Below, one piece after another: positions 47,162 to 59,134 of a DNA stretch of 64,000 nucleotides (the first letter of the stretch is position 1; each line of letters starts with the position of its first letter). Source of the stretch: Branchiostoma floridae (taxonomy: Eukaryota > Chordata > Leptocardii > Amphioxiformes > Branchiostomatidae); NCBI RefSeq assembly GCF_000003815.2, contig NC_049983.1, positions 14,680,212-14,744,211 on the forward strand, in the 5' to 3' direction. Made by a program: the position numbers and the translations under genes. Under the pieces are notes generated by a model. It was not told where the DNA came from. It searched no databases and saw nothing but the letters and a program-made list of their open reading frames with translations.

Positions 47162-47450
47162 CAGTGGGTCTTCGTGAAAGTCGACGAAACTTAAGAATAT
47201 TAAACCAAGAATAAGGAAAACCCCAAGTTCGCAACTTGCTAGGAGAGAGCACTGCGCAGGCGTAGTGAGCAGTTTACCCGGTAGGCTTCACGGCAACTTC
47301 GCGCCTTCCACAATTTTTCACTATCTAAGCGCTCATTGGTTGAATTTGTTCAATCGTCACAGACTTTTACAATTTGAACCAATGGCAGCGGCGCTTTTTC
47401 CGCGCCAATTAAACCTCCAAAATCCGGGCTGTTTGTTCACAGAATCCAAC
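47162..47450. promoter_or_regulatory. bidirectional promoter between SET and RSBN1
   Basis: The start codons of SET (47161, minus) and RSBN1 (47451, plus) are 289 bp apart. Motifs: NRF1-like TGCGCAGGCG (47253-47262), E2F-like TTCGCGCC (47298-47305) and TTTTCCGCGCC (ending 47406), CCAAT boxes at 47335-47339 (reverse), 47379-47383 and 47405-47409, and a YY1-like CCAACATGGCGG over the RSBN1 start. No TATA box is evident. These fit a housekeeping divergent promoter; function is inferred from spacing and motifs. Confidence 0.7.
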
Positions 47451-50400
47451 ATGGCGGACACGAGCTGCAGTTTGCTGAAGGAAACCTTCCAACCTAACCC
47501 ACCTAGCGAACACAGCACCGCCTCCCCCGCCATTCTTACCGCAGTACAAGTCAACACAGACAATCTTACATCCCCCGACCAGGTTGGCAAGCGTAAGCGG
47601 GTTCAGCACGACTACCGGCGGCTGTCCAACTCCGGGTACTGGGATGACTACAAGGAAGCGAAGCCGCGCAGGTTCTCCGACTCGTACACCTCTGACTCCG
47701 ATCTGTCCCCCACTGCCGCTCCCCGACCGCAGAGACAGCGACGACTCAGCCTGAGGAGGGAAGAAGAAGGTTTCGAATACGGTACGGCTTTAATCAACAA
47801 GCATTTATTAAAGTGTTGGTGCTACAAAATACCTATAAACGTTGTATCCTTTTGGTGCACTCACTGCACTGTGTCGCACGTGAGAAAGCCACACGCTTTT
47901 TAACTGAAGACGCATCCTTCGCTACATACCTTGATGATACCTTGATGATGTCTAGGTGAAGTAGGCTGCGCCTGTGTAGTCACCCTCCTGACGATCGTGG
48001 TATCTCTTCTTACTCCAACATAAGTCCAACCTCGTTTTAAACGCGTTAACAGACTCTGCCTCTACGACCTCAGCCGGCAGCGAGTTCCAATTTTGTACTA
48101 CTCGAACCGCAAACGACTGGCGACGTACCAAGGACTTTGCCAGTGGCACCGTAAGTTTGAAGCGATGCCCTCTAGTTGACTGATGTTGACTCTCGGTGAA
48201 GAAACTCTGTGCACTAACCCTCTCCCTTCCCGTGAGGAACTTAAAGACTTGTATCATATCCCCTCTGGCTCTTCTATAGTGGAGTGATGGTAGCTTCAAA
48301 CTCTCCAGCCTAACACTATACGGAAAGGACTTGAGTGTTGGGACCAGCCTTGTTGCTCTACGTTGTACTTTTTCCACAGTGTTCTGGTCGACTTTGAAAT
48401 GCGGCCCCCAAACAGCGTTCGCATACTCTAAATGGGGGCGAACCATCGATTTGTAGAGGAGGGGCACTGTTACTTCATCCAAGTTACTGAAGGTTCTTTT
48501 TACCAAGCCTAATATTTGGTTTGCCTTTTGCGCTGAGACTGTGGTGTTAACGTGGAACTTTAACTGCTCGTCGACAGACACCCCGAGGTCTTTCTCGACT
48601 TTGGTTTCTTCCAGAATTAGCCCACCCAGTCTGTACTCTGCTCTTTGGTTGCCTCTTCCCAAGTGGAGTACTTTGCATTTCCCAGCGTTGAAGGGGAGTT
48701 GCCACACCTCCGACCACTTTTCCACAGCTTGGAGGTCACGCTGAAGCGCTTCCTGATCCTCCTTGCATAGGATCGGTCTGTAGATTTTGCTATCGTCAGC
48801 AAAGATCTTCACTGCACTGGTCACAACCTCCGGCAGGTCGTTTATAAAAACAACAAATAACGTAGGACCCAGAACACTTCCCTGCGGGATTCCACTCTTG
48901 ACGTTACGCCAGGAGGAGTGCGCTCCATTGATAACTACTTTCTGCCTCCTGTTGCTGAGAAAGTCCTGTATCCACTTAAGTGTATGGCCCCTTATCCCAT
49001 ATGAGTGCAGCTTGACGAGTAACCTCTTGTGGGGAACTGAATCAAAAGCTTTTTTGAAGTCTAAGTAGATGCTGTCCACTGGTTCCCCCCTCTCTAGACA
49101 CTGTGACCAATCGTTCATGACTACCAGTAGCTGAGTGGTACAAGATCTTTTGGGTACGAACCCATGTTGAGCGTCTGTAAATAACTCGTTTGCCATAAGA
49201 TGGTCGACGAGTACATCTCTAATGATGGACTCAAGTGTCTTGACAACCACGGAGGTTAAGCTTACAGGTCTGTAGTACATTGCTTATGAAGGTTTCCAAC
49301 TTCATTATTCTGTAGCGTTTCCACAGAAATAACACATCATACTCGCAATTGATTCCCCCTAATTTAAAAGTTTACGTAAAGGTTATTAAGGGGAAAGTTT
49401 TATTACTTAATTGTCACGAGGGGTAATTTGATACGCAAGTGGTGGGGATTTAAAGCTCTCACCAAGGAGGTTTTAACCACCATGCTCTCACCAAAGCCAA
49501 GGCCACACTGACGTAATTTTATGGATGACATTGTCTGGAGACTCCAAAACTAAGTCAGGAAAAAATGCTGGCTAAACCACAGTACTAGTATTATAATATA
49601 AAACTGGTATTACGAATTGAACCACAGCACAATGGTGTATCAAAAGAAACACCAATTCTACTTGTTGGAGGCACAGGTTTTTCGCGTGTGGATGTCATCT
49701 ATAAAATCAAGTCATTGTGGCTTAAGGCACAAAGAAGAATATTTCAACACTTTTGTTCAGGTTTTTTTTTTTTTCAAGTATGTTTTGGATTGAATCTGAA
49801 GAGAAGTATTACAATAGATAGACACAGAACTTTTCAAGAGAGTCGCAATGGAAATTTAGTTGATGGATGGCTGTCTTTGAATAATGAAGGAATGTTTAAT
49901 GTACACACACAATGCACACACAATTTGTTTCATGCAGGTAGTTATCAGCCATTCTTGAGTTGGAGGATACAAGTACTACATAAAGGCATTTAAGATTGTG
50001 GGGATTTAATTTCGCGGAAGCGGGAAAAAGGACTCTTCGCAGTGGTTTTAATTTTGCGGTAGCACCATGCACTGTGCTCTTACTGCCATGGAAAAATGTC
50101 CGCGGTGGTTTTAAGTTTACGGTGAAGAAGCCACCGCGAAAACCGTGAACATTAATCCACTGCGAACATTTCTGCATTTACAGTAGTCAAGCATTAGGGA
50201 GTTGCTTCAAAGAGTACTTCAATACTCCTATACACAGGGTACAAATGTACTTTGGATGATAAGATGGCATTTGGACTAGTTTTAAAATCAACAACCCATG
50301 CTTTTGGTGTGATAAAACTTATCATCACTGTTTTGTTCTTGCAGACTTTACTGGAGATTTGCCAATGAATAACGGGTGCTCCTCAGGTGGCATGAACCTG

Positions 50401-53400
50401 CCCAAGAGGCACAGGAAGAAAAGGAGATTGTCTCCTGAGGCTGTTGAGAAGGAAGATGCAGAAGTGCAGGTGAGCCTTCTCACACCACTTGACTCCAGAA
50501 CTCCTCCTGAATGTAGAGACAAAGGAGTCAATACTGATGAGACCAAGGGAAAACCTAAGAAGGACCGTAAGGCCGAGGTTAGTCCTTGGGAAGGCAGCAA
50601 CATGGTGAAGAGTGAAGTGTTTCAGCCCAGAGAAATGAGTGAGTATAGAGATGAGAGGAAGTATGTTCCAAGTATGGATGTCCCAGTTGTAAAAGAAGAG
50701 CCACTTGACATGAGAAAGGAAGACAGAGAAAATACATGCGAGGACAAGGAGAGCTTCTCGCACAACGAGAGACTTATCCGCTCCAGCACTGCATCGTGGG
50801 ACAGGCCGCTAGAGTTTGCCAATCTGATTCACATAGACACCCACACCAATGGAGGGGCGTCCGTGGTACACTCCTACTCCGACGAAATCTCGCACCTCTC
50901 AAAGGACGAGATGGACAAGTTCGTCAGGGAGTTTCTGGAGGAGACTTTTGGCGAGGAATCGCCCGGTGCGGCGCGACACGTCATGGGGATTGTCCACGGC
51001 GGCGCGGCGTACCTCCCCGACCTGCTGGAGTATTTCAGGTTCCAACACCCGGGCATCACAGTGAAGATGCAGCACATCAACAAGTCGGACATGTTGACCA
51101 TGACCATGGAGGAGTTCCACAGCCAGGTCCACAGGACTTACAGCGGGGGGACGTACCGTAACGGGCCCATGCTGCAGATCAGCCTGGTGGGAACTGTAGA
51201 TGAGGAGGTCGGAGACTACTTCCCTGACTTCCTGGACATACTGGAGGAGAATCCTTTTCTCAAGGTAAGCCTCATTTGATGTCCATGTAAGGGTTACGGA
51301 AAAGCCTGGGCTGTAACACTAACGGCAGGGCTCGAAATACTTTTTTCTGCATACCTGCACTGGTGCAGGTAACATTGAAAATTACCTGCACCAGACAAAT
51401 TTTACCTGCACCACTCTGAATTTAGGAACTATGAATCATACTAAAATTGTTCAGGAACAATTGCTATTTTCCTCTTATACTTTACAGGTAGTAACATTCA
51501 ATGCAGCTAATAACAATCCACATACACTTACATCATATGACATGTATGTATAAAACCCAGTACATGGTCTAGTGCAGGTTAGGTGCAGGTAGACACCAGA
51601 AATACCTGCACAGCTCCAATTTCACCTGCACTATAGTGCATATGCAGGTGGTATTTCGAGCCCTGAACAGTCTACCATGCCAGGCTACCAGGCTAAGCTG
51701 TCCTTTCTGGAACCAAAGGGTATGAATGGGGGTTGAGTCACAAGCTTCACAGGCAGGCGGTGTGGCAGCAGCTGATTATATCACACTATACAACCTGTCA
51801 CACCTACTTTTTGCACATCTATCTGCAAGCTTTCTTCAAAACCATCCAGCAAAGATACCCCTGCTATGCTTGGTAATATGATATTTCCAAATTTTTGAAG
51901 ACATGTTACAGAATGTTGAGAGATGTTCCATCCTTGCACCTCCAGGCTACCACCCCCTGGGGGGAGCTGTCCTATACTCAGATGGTGAGTCGTGACCTGA
52001 GTAACGATGGCCCTATCCTGTGGGTGAGGCCGGGAGAACAGATGATCCCAACTGCTGACATCCCCAGGTCTCCCAGTAAACAGAGACGGAGGTTAGTACA
52101 CCTGGGACCACAACTTGACAATGACCTTGTAACGTTATTTGGATAACTAGACCACACACAGTTTCTTTTATGGGTGATAATATATGTGCATTGGTATTGG
52201 TTTATTTGAAAAGGGTGCTCACTTGTATCAAATTGGCACATACTAAGAGATTCACAAAGGTGATCTTTGGTTCATGGTAATGCTATATTGTACAAGATAA
52301 GACTATATTGTAGACAAAATGACATGTAAGGTTATTGAATTGTAGGACATGAAATAGGTGATTTGGTTTTATAACTGTTCTTATTCAAAGTTGCGTGCTA
52401 TTTTCACTTGGCTTTAATAACTGTGTTCTGAGAAGTTAGTAGGGAATTATAGATGCCTTTTGTTGTTCAACACAGTTCTGATCAGACCATGAACAAAATT
52501 ACCGACATGTTGCTTGAGAGTATTTTTCAAGTGAGTGATTGGTAACTCCAACATTTAACACCTTGTGTACACAGAGGAGGGAACGAGCTGAAGAATCTGA
52601 CGTATATCCCGCGGGCCTCGGAACCACGGGAAGTGCTGTTTGAGGACCGCACGAAATGCCACGCGGATCACGTGGGACAAGGGTTTGACAGGCAAACCAC
52701 CGCAGCGGTCGGCGTACTGAAGGCCGTTCACTGTGGGCAAGAGTAAGTACTGTCCTATATAGAGGGTACACACTACATGTTTGGCCTATGTTAAAAAGAC
52801 CATGTAAATCTTAAGTTCACATTAGCAGGTCTAGCTGTTCTTGTTGCCTTTGCAAATAACATGTCACTACATTTGTAAAAATAAAACAGTATAAAAAAAT
52901 AAAAAAATGTATGGCAAAATTTATGTACCTAGCTTCGTTCACCAATATGTAGTGGTTTGTTGAAGATCTTTTAAACAATATTAAGCTCCAATTTGTGGGT
53001 AAGAGAGAGTTGTAAAAGAAGAGTAGATTTTGACCTGGCATGGTGATGAATGATAATAAAATGTATGTCCCTCTGTCTTGCAGGGCCCAGGCAGACCGTG
53101 AAGTGAAGGACGTGGTGTGTTTCCATGCCAACAGTTTCCTGGATGTGACAGAGAGATTACAGCTGGACCTGCATGAACCACCTACAACACAGGTCAGTAT
53201 GCTGAGCTACCACTTTTCTACACGTAACTCTGGAAGTATCGACCAAACTATGGTTGATTAGCAGTTAAACTGTCTTCAGCCAGCATTTGTCTTTGTCCTA
53301 GGGAATTCCCTGTTTCTACTAGGTCACCAAAATGTGTTTTGCATAAGTTGGTCATATCAGAAATCTTTTCCATCCTACTTTTCATCAGAGGTATGAATAT

Positions 53401-53923
53401 TTTTTGTTACAGTCTGTCATTCTAGATTATGAACATTTCTGAATAGGTGACCTGCTTTGGCCATGGACATGCTGTGATTTTATTTTTGGTGATACATAGC
53501 TTTTAATGTATGAAGAAGCTCTGAAACTGTGGCAGATTTGTTCAAGTCTTGAAAAGTCACAATGACTGGAATGTGAAAATCCCTCTGTAACTGCTGCAGT
53601 GTGTCCAGTGGGTGGATGAGGCCAAACTCAACCAGCTGAGGAGGGACGGCGTCCGCTGGTCACGCTTCCGCATGTACGACAACGACATCTACTTCATTCC
53701 CCGCAACATCGTGCACCAATTCCGCACCGTCAGCGCCTGCACCAGCATCGCCTGGCATGTTCGGCTGAAGAAGTACTACCCGGAGGGCGAGGGGTCAGAG
53801 AGCAGAAGTGAGGGGTCAGATGTAGAGGAGGAGGAAGGGTCAGAGGTCACCACAGGTCAGGAGGAGTCCCCAGAAGCTGAGAATCCTCAGGAAACAACAA
53901 CTGAGGAAAGCTATGAGTCATGA
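47451..53923 (+). CDS. RSBN1: RSBN1/KDM9-type JmjC histone demethylase, complete
   Basis: Round spermatid basic protein 1 family, including C. elegans DPY-21, an H4K20me2 demethylase. Exons 47451-47781, 50345-51264, 51946-52091, 52575-52742, 53084-53192 and 53600-53923 join in phase to 665 residues (vertebrate RSBN1 is about 800). The N-terminal half is basic and low-complexity ([25 protein letters not shown]), probably nuclear targeting. The conserved part spans about residues 325-620: [79 protein letters not shown]. His495, Asp497 and His597 (RNIVHQF) occupy the Fe(II)-binding HxD...H positions, so the enzyme looks intact. The tail is acidic. An upstream in-frame ATG at 47265 exists, but the CCAACATGGCGG start is preferred. 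A LINE lies antisense in intron 1. Confidence 0.93.
47952..49280 (-). mobile_element. 5'-truncated CR1/Jockey-type LINE with open reverse-transcriptase frame
   Basis: A 442-codon open frame encodes reverse-transcriptase motifs in order: [77 protein letters not shown] (catalytic Asp pair), then the C-terminal RRATRLVP and [15 protein letters not shown] region typical of Jockey/CR1-group elements. An in-frame TAA lies six bases before the first ATG, so the endonuclease and N-terminal part are missing. After the stop there is almost no 3' UTR, only two copies of TACCTTGATGA (47927-47948, plus-strand reading), a short repeat tail as in CR1-type LINEs. It is antisense in RSBN1 intron 1. The intact frame implies recent insertion, but without its 5' half it cannot move on its own. 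Confidence 0.9.
49998..50170. repeat. dispersed repeat shared with 1019-1165
   Basis: Starts near GGGGATTTAATTTCGCGG and ends near CCACTGCGAACATTTCTGC. It contains a module GTGGTTTTAATTTTGCGGTA and a related GCGGTGGTTTTAAGTTTACG, so it has internal repetition. A diverged copy is in an FRMD4 intron. Confidence 0.6.
51326..51665. mobile_element. 340-bp MITE with CAGGGCTCGAAATAC ends (hAT-like family)
   Basis: Left end CAGGGCTCGAAATACTTTTT and right end GGTATTTCGAGCCCTG. Inside are repeated TACCTGCACC and inverted GGTGCAGGTA motifs, likely transposase-binding subterminal repeats. It begins 62 bases after the RSBN1 exon 2 donor. Same family as 17295-17539. Confidence 0.82.
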
Positions 53924-56110
53924 CATGATGCACACTTGCTTATATCTAGATTTTAGTCCAATTTAAACTACAAAAACAGATTGAATTTTCTGAATTTTTT
54001 GTTTACTCAGGGGAGAGATAAGTTTGCCACTGATACACAGGTTTCTGTTCATGCTACAGTTGAAACACCCTGAGACTTAGAGATGTTTCATTGTGTAGCC
54101 ATGTGCTACTGTCAGGAAGCTTGTACACATCAATACAGGTACATCAGTTACAAAGAATGTTCGGTTAATGAATTTTTGATGGAAATGTATCTTTGTCTTT
54201 GTGTTGTTATTGATAATATTTACTGAGCTGGCTGGATGTGTAATTATTTTTATTTGTGTATCAACAACCTGTGAGCCAACCCAAATAACTAGACATTGGT
54301 TGGTAATGTCGTAACAGTCTAAATGTTGTCTGATTAATGTGAAGACACAATAGTGAAGCCACCCCCCTCCCCCTTGGTCCCTTTCACAGTTCTGTTTCAT
54401 CTCTCACTGTTTTTTCTAGTTTTATGATGGTGATGCCAATACTAAAAGAATACTCCACTCTTTGACCTCATCATAAAAACACGTGAAGTTAAGTTGTATT
54501 TTCCTGAAACGGAAGAAAATTGTTCTAAGGATCACACTTCTCTGTTCCAAGCTAATATTCAGCTTACTCAAGTAGTAATAAGCCATTGGTTTGAAGATTT
54601 TATTATAATACCGATGGCCCATCATTACACAAATGAGTTAAAACTTACCATTAATGTAATGGCAAGTCTTGTAAATACTACAGACATAAATATTGTAGAA
54701 TATACATACTGTAGGCCCTGTTATGTATAGCATTAATGTATGAAAGGTACCATGTGTTGTTTTTGTGATGTAAGTTTTACGTTTTCATCCTATAAATCTG
54801 TTCAACAAAGATAGTGTTTGAAGTGTGTAGTTTGAATACTTAAACATAATAATTCATATTGGATTGCAAGATTTTGTACAAAATTCTGAAATTTTGTTAG
54901 TCACAGACCTGTTATATAAAATGAAAATTTACAAGTATACATGTATTCACGCCATTCTAGAAGTCTGTAAACATGTCATTAAGAGAATAATAGCAAGTAA
55001 AATGCCCCATTACATGCAGTGGAAATGTTTTTTGTCCATGAACTGGTGGTGCAAAGCCTCCTGCACTTTTGTACTTCTCTGCTAGAGGGCATACTTGTAA
55101 AAGGGCATACTTGTAAATAGCCATGTGTTGAGTGACAACAATGAGGTTTTATAGAAACACCTTAGTATCACCAATCTATTGTTGATGGCACTAATGTCAC
55201 ATAGATTTTTGTACAATGTAACAACCCTTTTCACCCTATTTGTATTGGTGTTAAGAATGTGTATCAAGGAAATGTACAGTTTAGTGAGAGTGTTTTAGCC
55301 AAGAGTACTACATAGTTTACTATGCTGTCCTTCCAGTCTTTACAGTCATCTTGACATTGTCATTCTTGGTATCTTTCATTATCTTTCTGTGTTGATCTTC
55401 AAATTTCATGTCTTCATGACTTTGATAGTAATGGTAGTACATTTGATGTGCGTGAAATTTGAAAAATACGAACTGTTTGTTAACATTTGTTTAGAATGTT
55501 TCAATCTATCTAGTGCTTAAGGCATTGTTTTGTTTTGTTTCAGTCCGATAAGTACTTGATACTATGTAGGCAACTGTGGAGCTGTAGGAATAACCAGTGT
55601 AAATTTGTGATGCACAGTATGAATTTTCACATCACCAAATGTTCTAGATATAGTCTGACTGCTCACAAAATATTGACTGTAATATTTATAGAGCTATGTA
55701 TTGAACATTTCATCTTTCTTATTATATGGTAACTAAAATACGAAGTATAATCAAAGGAAATCGTAATTAATTATTGTATTCTATTTATTGTCCAATCTAT
55801 GAGAAGACAACATTAGCTGTGATGGTTGTCAGATATGAAAAGTGTCCCAAGAACTAGACTCTGTACTTATCAGAGTATTTGTGTGTTCGTACATTTTTTT
55901 ATGTTGGTATTTATTGAAATCGTAAAACTAGGAAGAATCACACTCAGACTGACAAAGAAACCACAATCTGGTGAAAAATGTATTTATATTCCGCACAGCC
56001 CCTTTTTCCAGTCTTTTTTTTGGTTTTAAGTTTGTTTAGTTAATCCAGTATCGAACTGCAAAGATCTGTTTTCTACCCAAAATTGTTTAGGGTTAATAAA
56101 ATTTCACTTA
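53924..56110 (+). other. RSBN1: probable RSBN1 3' UTR
   Basis: AT-rich sequence after the RSBN1 stop codon, with a polyadenylation signal AATAAA at 56095-56100. No coding exon is supported. The length is inferred. Confidence 0.45.
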
Positions 56111-58766
56111 TATCAACAACAAATGCACTTGAGTTGTTATCTCTAGTTACATGTAGATGCTGTAGAAAGATAGAGCAATACGTAAAGAACTTATTAGGAC
56201 GCCAGCGTCACCTAAATCAATGTCGATTTTGTTAGACTGACTAAAATCGCGCTGCTAGCGGCCGGCCTTACAGATGCCGCCACCTAGGGTCATTAACCCC
56301 GGCCAGGGAGAGATTGTGTACACACCACACAGGCTACTGTTTTGTTACCTACTAAGGAAACGTCACAACTAAATATTGCCTAGTGACAAAACTTTTGGTT
56401 TCCCCCATTCCATTTGAATGAGACTGGAAAAGCGCATCCCATTGGCTGACAATGCTCGTATACTGCAACCAACCGACCAATCATCGAGAAGGAATACTAT
56501 TTCAAGGGAATAACAACCTTATCGTTCACTGACGTAAACATGCCTATGGAAGAATCCCTAGGGTGGTAATAACGTTCATATCTCATGTACATCTCTTGCC
56601 AATGTACAGGAGTTCCCTGCTGGTATGTGATAACAAGATAACATCCCAGGGTTATATCAGGTTTCCTCATGGACACTACGATAACACAACCGGTAACCGT
56701 GATGTCCTTGAACAAAAGTTTCCTACTCCGATACCGTTTTACTTCTCAACTTCTGCGTTCTGATCTGATCTGTATCTCACTGCACCGGTGCGGCATTCGG
56801 GGTTCGTTCACTGTGGCACTGTTGTGTTATTTTCGACGATTTTTTTTAATAATTTAGATATCAAAATGTAATACGTAAAAATATGACTTACAAGTTGTAT
56901 TTGTTATCGAATTCTTACAAGCTTGAGCGAATGCTTTGAATCCAGGGCCTGGCCATCATGGGCTTTCAGTTGTGAAAAAAATCATTCTTTGAAATAAAGT
57001 TAACTTCGTTATCGAATTCTTAAAAGCCAGAGTGAATGATTTTAAGTGTCGGTGGTCTCGTTAGACAGCATGTAATCTACTTCAGTATACGGGGATCAGT
57101 TCTGGGTTCTAAGGTTCATTGACCCGTACGTTGTAGCCCAAACTGGTCCGACGAGAAAACGTCTTTGATCTTCGCAATCAATTTTGACAAGGTGGTGCGT
57201 TACGCCGAAGGTCGCTTATACTGGCTATATAGATACAGATACAGATGGTTAACGACCTCTATCCAGAGTTCATTGAACTCGGGTTCAAAAGTGATGTCAA
57301 AGAAACGTCGTGCGTTTTTTGTCTAGTCCCCAACTGTCTGTGACTCTAAAAGTACACACAAGATGTAACAACACTATATAGCCCGAATCCACCTCTGATT
57401 GGAGAATATCATAGTGGCTCATCACAAAAGGCAAGTAATATTCCAACTGAGCGCGAAACTATCTATAAGACTATTGATATGATGATAATGCAAATATTTC
57501 CCTGTGTTTGGAAGAAAATACCCCAACAAATCATTACTAGGCTAATTGCAAACGATTCACCATACAGAATAAAGAAACTCTTTAGCTTTTTACGCAACCA
57601 ATGCTTTTCACCTGAAGAAGGTGACAGACGGCTACCGAAACGTTTGTGAGGATAAAGCATTGGTTGTGTGAAAGAGAGTCTCTTTATTCAGTGACGGACC
57701 AACCAGATTAATAAACTATTTACGGATTCACCATACAATCGTTTAGCTGTTTTTCGTTTATTTATTCAAAGTAAGCAATGCTTCTCCCGGTGTTGAAATA
57801 AGTATATGAGCAACTGTTTACGTTGAGTATCGTTGTAATGTATACAAGGTCGCACACATGGTTTGTTTTGTTCCACGGTAGTTAATTCAGTTACACGGAT
57901 TCCCACGTCTTTTATTCAGCGATTAGAAGATGGGTAATTCTACTATGGTGGTATCTATGCGTGCTTTAATTGAGTTGCCTCATCACAAAGAACTGTTTTT
58001 ATCTAGTTAACCTCTCTGGTGAGAAACAGACCACTAAAGACGCGACACACGTTCTGTAAACATGGTGACTCATGGCAAACTTACAAGTCTGTGTCTTTTG
58101 TAATAAGATTGATTTCATATTTACACTACACGCTACATATTAATATTATTTATGTGAATACAAAAGTGATAGCCATTGTAAATGTAATCGTGATCCAATC
58201 CATTTAATGAAAAAAGAGAGCACAAAATGCAGCATCTACAAAATGCAGCACACAGCTTAAGTTTAATAGCCTGGTATATCCAACCGTATTATAGCTCCCG
58301 AGTCTCTTCTGTCCTCTTGTAGATACTGCGGGTACGCAAATAAAGTTACAAGAAATGTCTTTATCTGTACAATGATCTATTTAGAGATCTATATTACACA
58401 AATGGCACCATTAACGTTTTTCAACCATGCCCAACAATCCTTTGCCCAACGTATTTATATACATGTATTAGCTTAATTTTCTCCTCTATGTAGAATGTAA
58501 TACTAGTAAATGTGACACCAAATTTAAACACACGCACAAGCACGCTTATGTTGTCATACATTGGAAAGTCATACGTCATCCTATTAATGGCCATACAGTA
58601 CCAAGGACAGCCTCTGCTCCCTAGCTGTGTGCTGGTTGACAGAACTTGTTTGTGATGTTCTGTGCGATTCCGATTCGTGGAGGCTTTTTGCAAACACTGA
58701 CGTGCAGTTTTGACACTGTAATTCACATCTGTCTAAGGAACGTGACATTCGGGAGCGGTCCCGTTC
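56111..58766. other. intergenic region between convergent RSBN1 and lectin genes
   Basis: No supported gene. Two related direct repeats containing GTTATCGAATTCTTA lie at about 56902-56940 and 57008-57046. An insertion with a 13-bp target duplication occupies 57567-57724. The lectin gene's 3' UTR (minus strand) probably occupies the right part, with possible signals TTTATT at 57911-57916 or TTTAAT at 58202-58207 (plus-strand reading). Confidence 0.5.
57567..57724. mobile_element. 158-bp insertion with 13-bp target duplication and hammerhead-like motifs
   Basis: It is flanked by perfect GATTCACCATACA at 57554-57566 and 57725-57737. Inside, CAACCAATGCTTT (57595-57607) and AAAGCATTGGTTG (57654-57666) form a 13-bp stem. 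The loop holds CTGAAGA (57612-57618) and GAAA (57637-57640), the core strings of hammerhead ribozymes as found in Penelope-like elements. Stem III and the cleavage triplet are not convincing. It is probably a short retroposon or a relic of a Penelope-like terminal repeat. Confidence 0.55.
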
Positions 58767-59134
58767 TTATGGTGTAGGTTCTACCGCCACTGGCTTCTTC
58801 TTACACAGCAGGTACCCTCCGACCGCGGCGCCAACTCCCACAACAACCACCGCCCCGGCCACGCCGCCCACCACGGGCCCCACCGCTACCCCGCCCGTGT
58901 TAGCGGCGGCGGAGCCTCCCTCCCCCGGCTGGCTGGTTGTCGGGCCATCGGTCACCGAAGCACGAGTACTACCACTGGGAGGGTTTTCCTGCGTAGCATC
59001 GTCTGGCACCGTAGTTGTCACGATGTTAGCGTCAACTGACGTGGTGGTTGTCATGCCCGCTGGCGTGGTGGTTGTAACTGCTGGAGTGGTGGTTGTAATG
59101 ACCGGGGTGGTTGTGGCTGCCTCCGTTGTTGGAT
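58767..59134 (-). other. Thr-rich stalk, transmembrane helix and cytoplasmic tail exon
   Basis: Begins with TTTTP-like repeats ([20 protein letters not shown]), a good O-glycosylation substrate. A Gly/Val-rich segment about 25 residues long then gives a membrane helix, followed by [15 protein letters not shown] and a TAA stop at 58767-58769. The tail has no ITAM or ITIM-like tyrosine motif. Confidence 0.85.

Larger units (their letters stand above)
47782..50344 (+). other. RSBN1 intron 1
   Basis: A 2.6-kb intron between GAATACG|GTACGG and TTCTTGCAG|AC. It contains the LINE fragment (47927-49280) and the dispersed repeat 49998-50170. Nothing else could be supported. Confidence 0.85.

Noticed and set aside
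47265-47450. Upstream in-frame ATG for RSBN1 (62 extra residues)
   Set aside because: It lies in the promoter-like interval with CCAAT and E2F motifs; the encoded residues look random, and the ATG at 47451 has a typical start context.
50736-51161. 141-codon frame overlapping RSBN1 exon 2
   Set aside because: Shadow frame of the conserved RSBN1 sequence.
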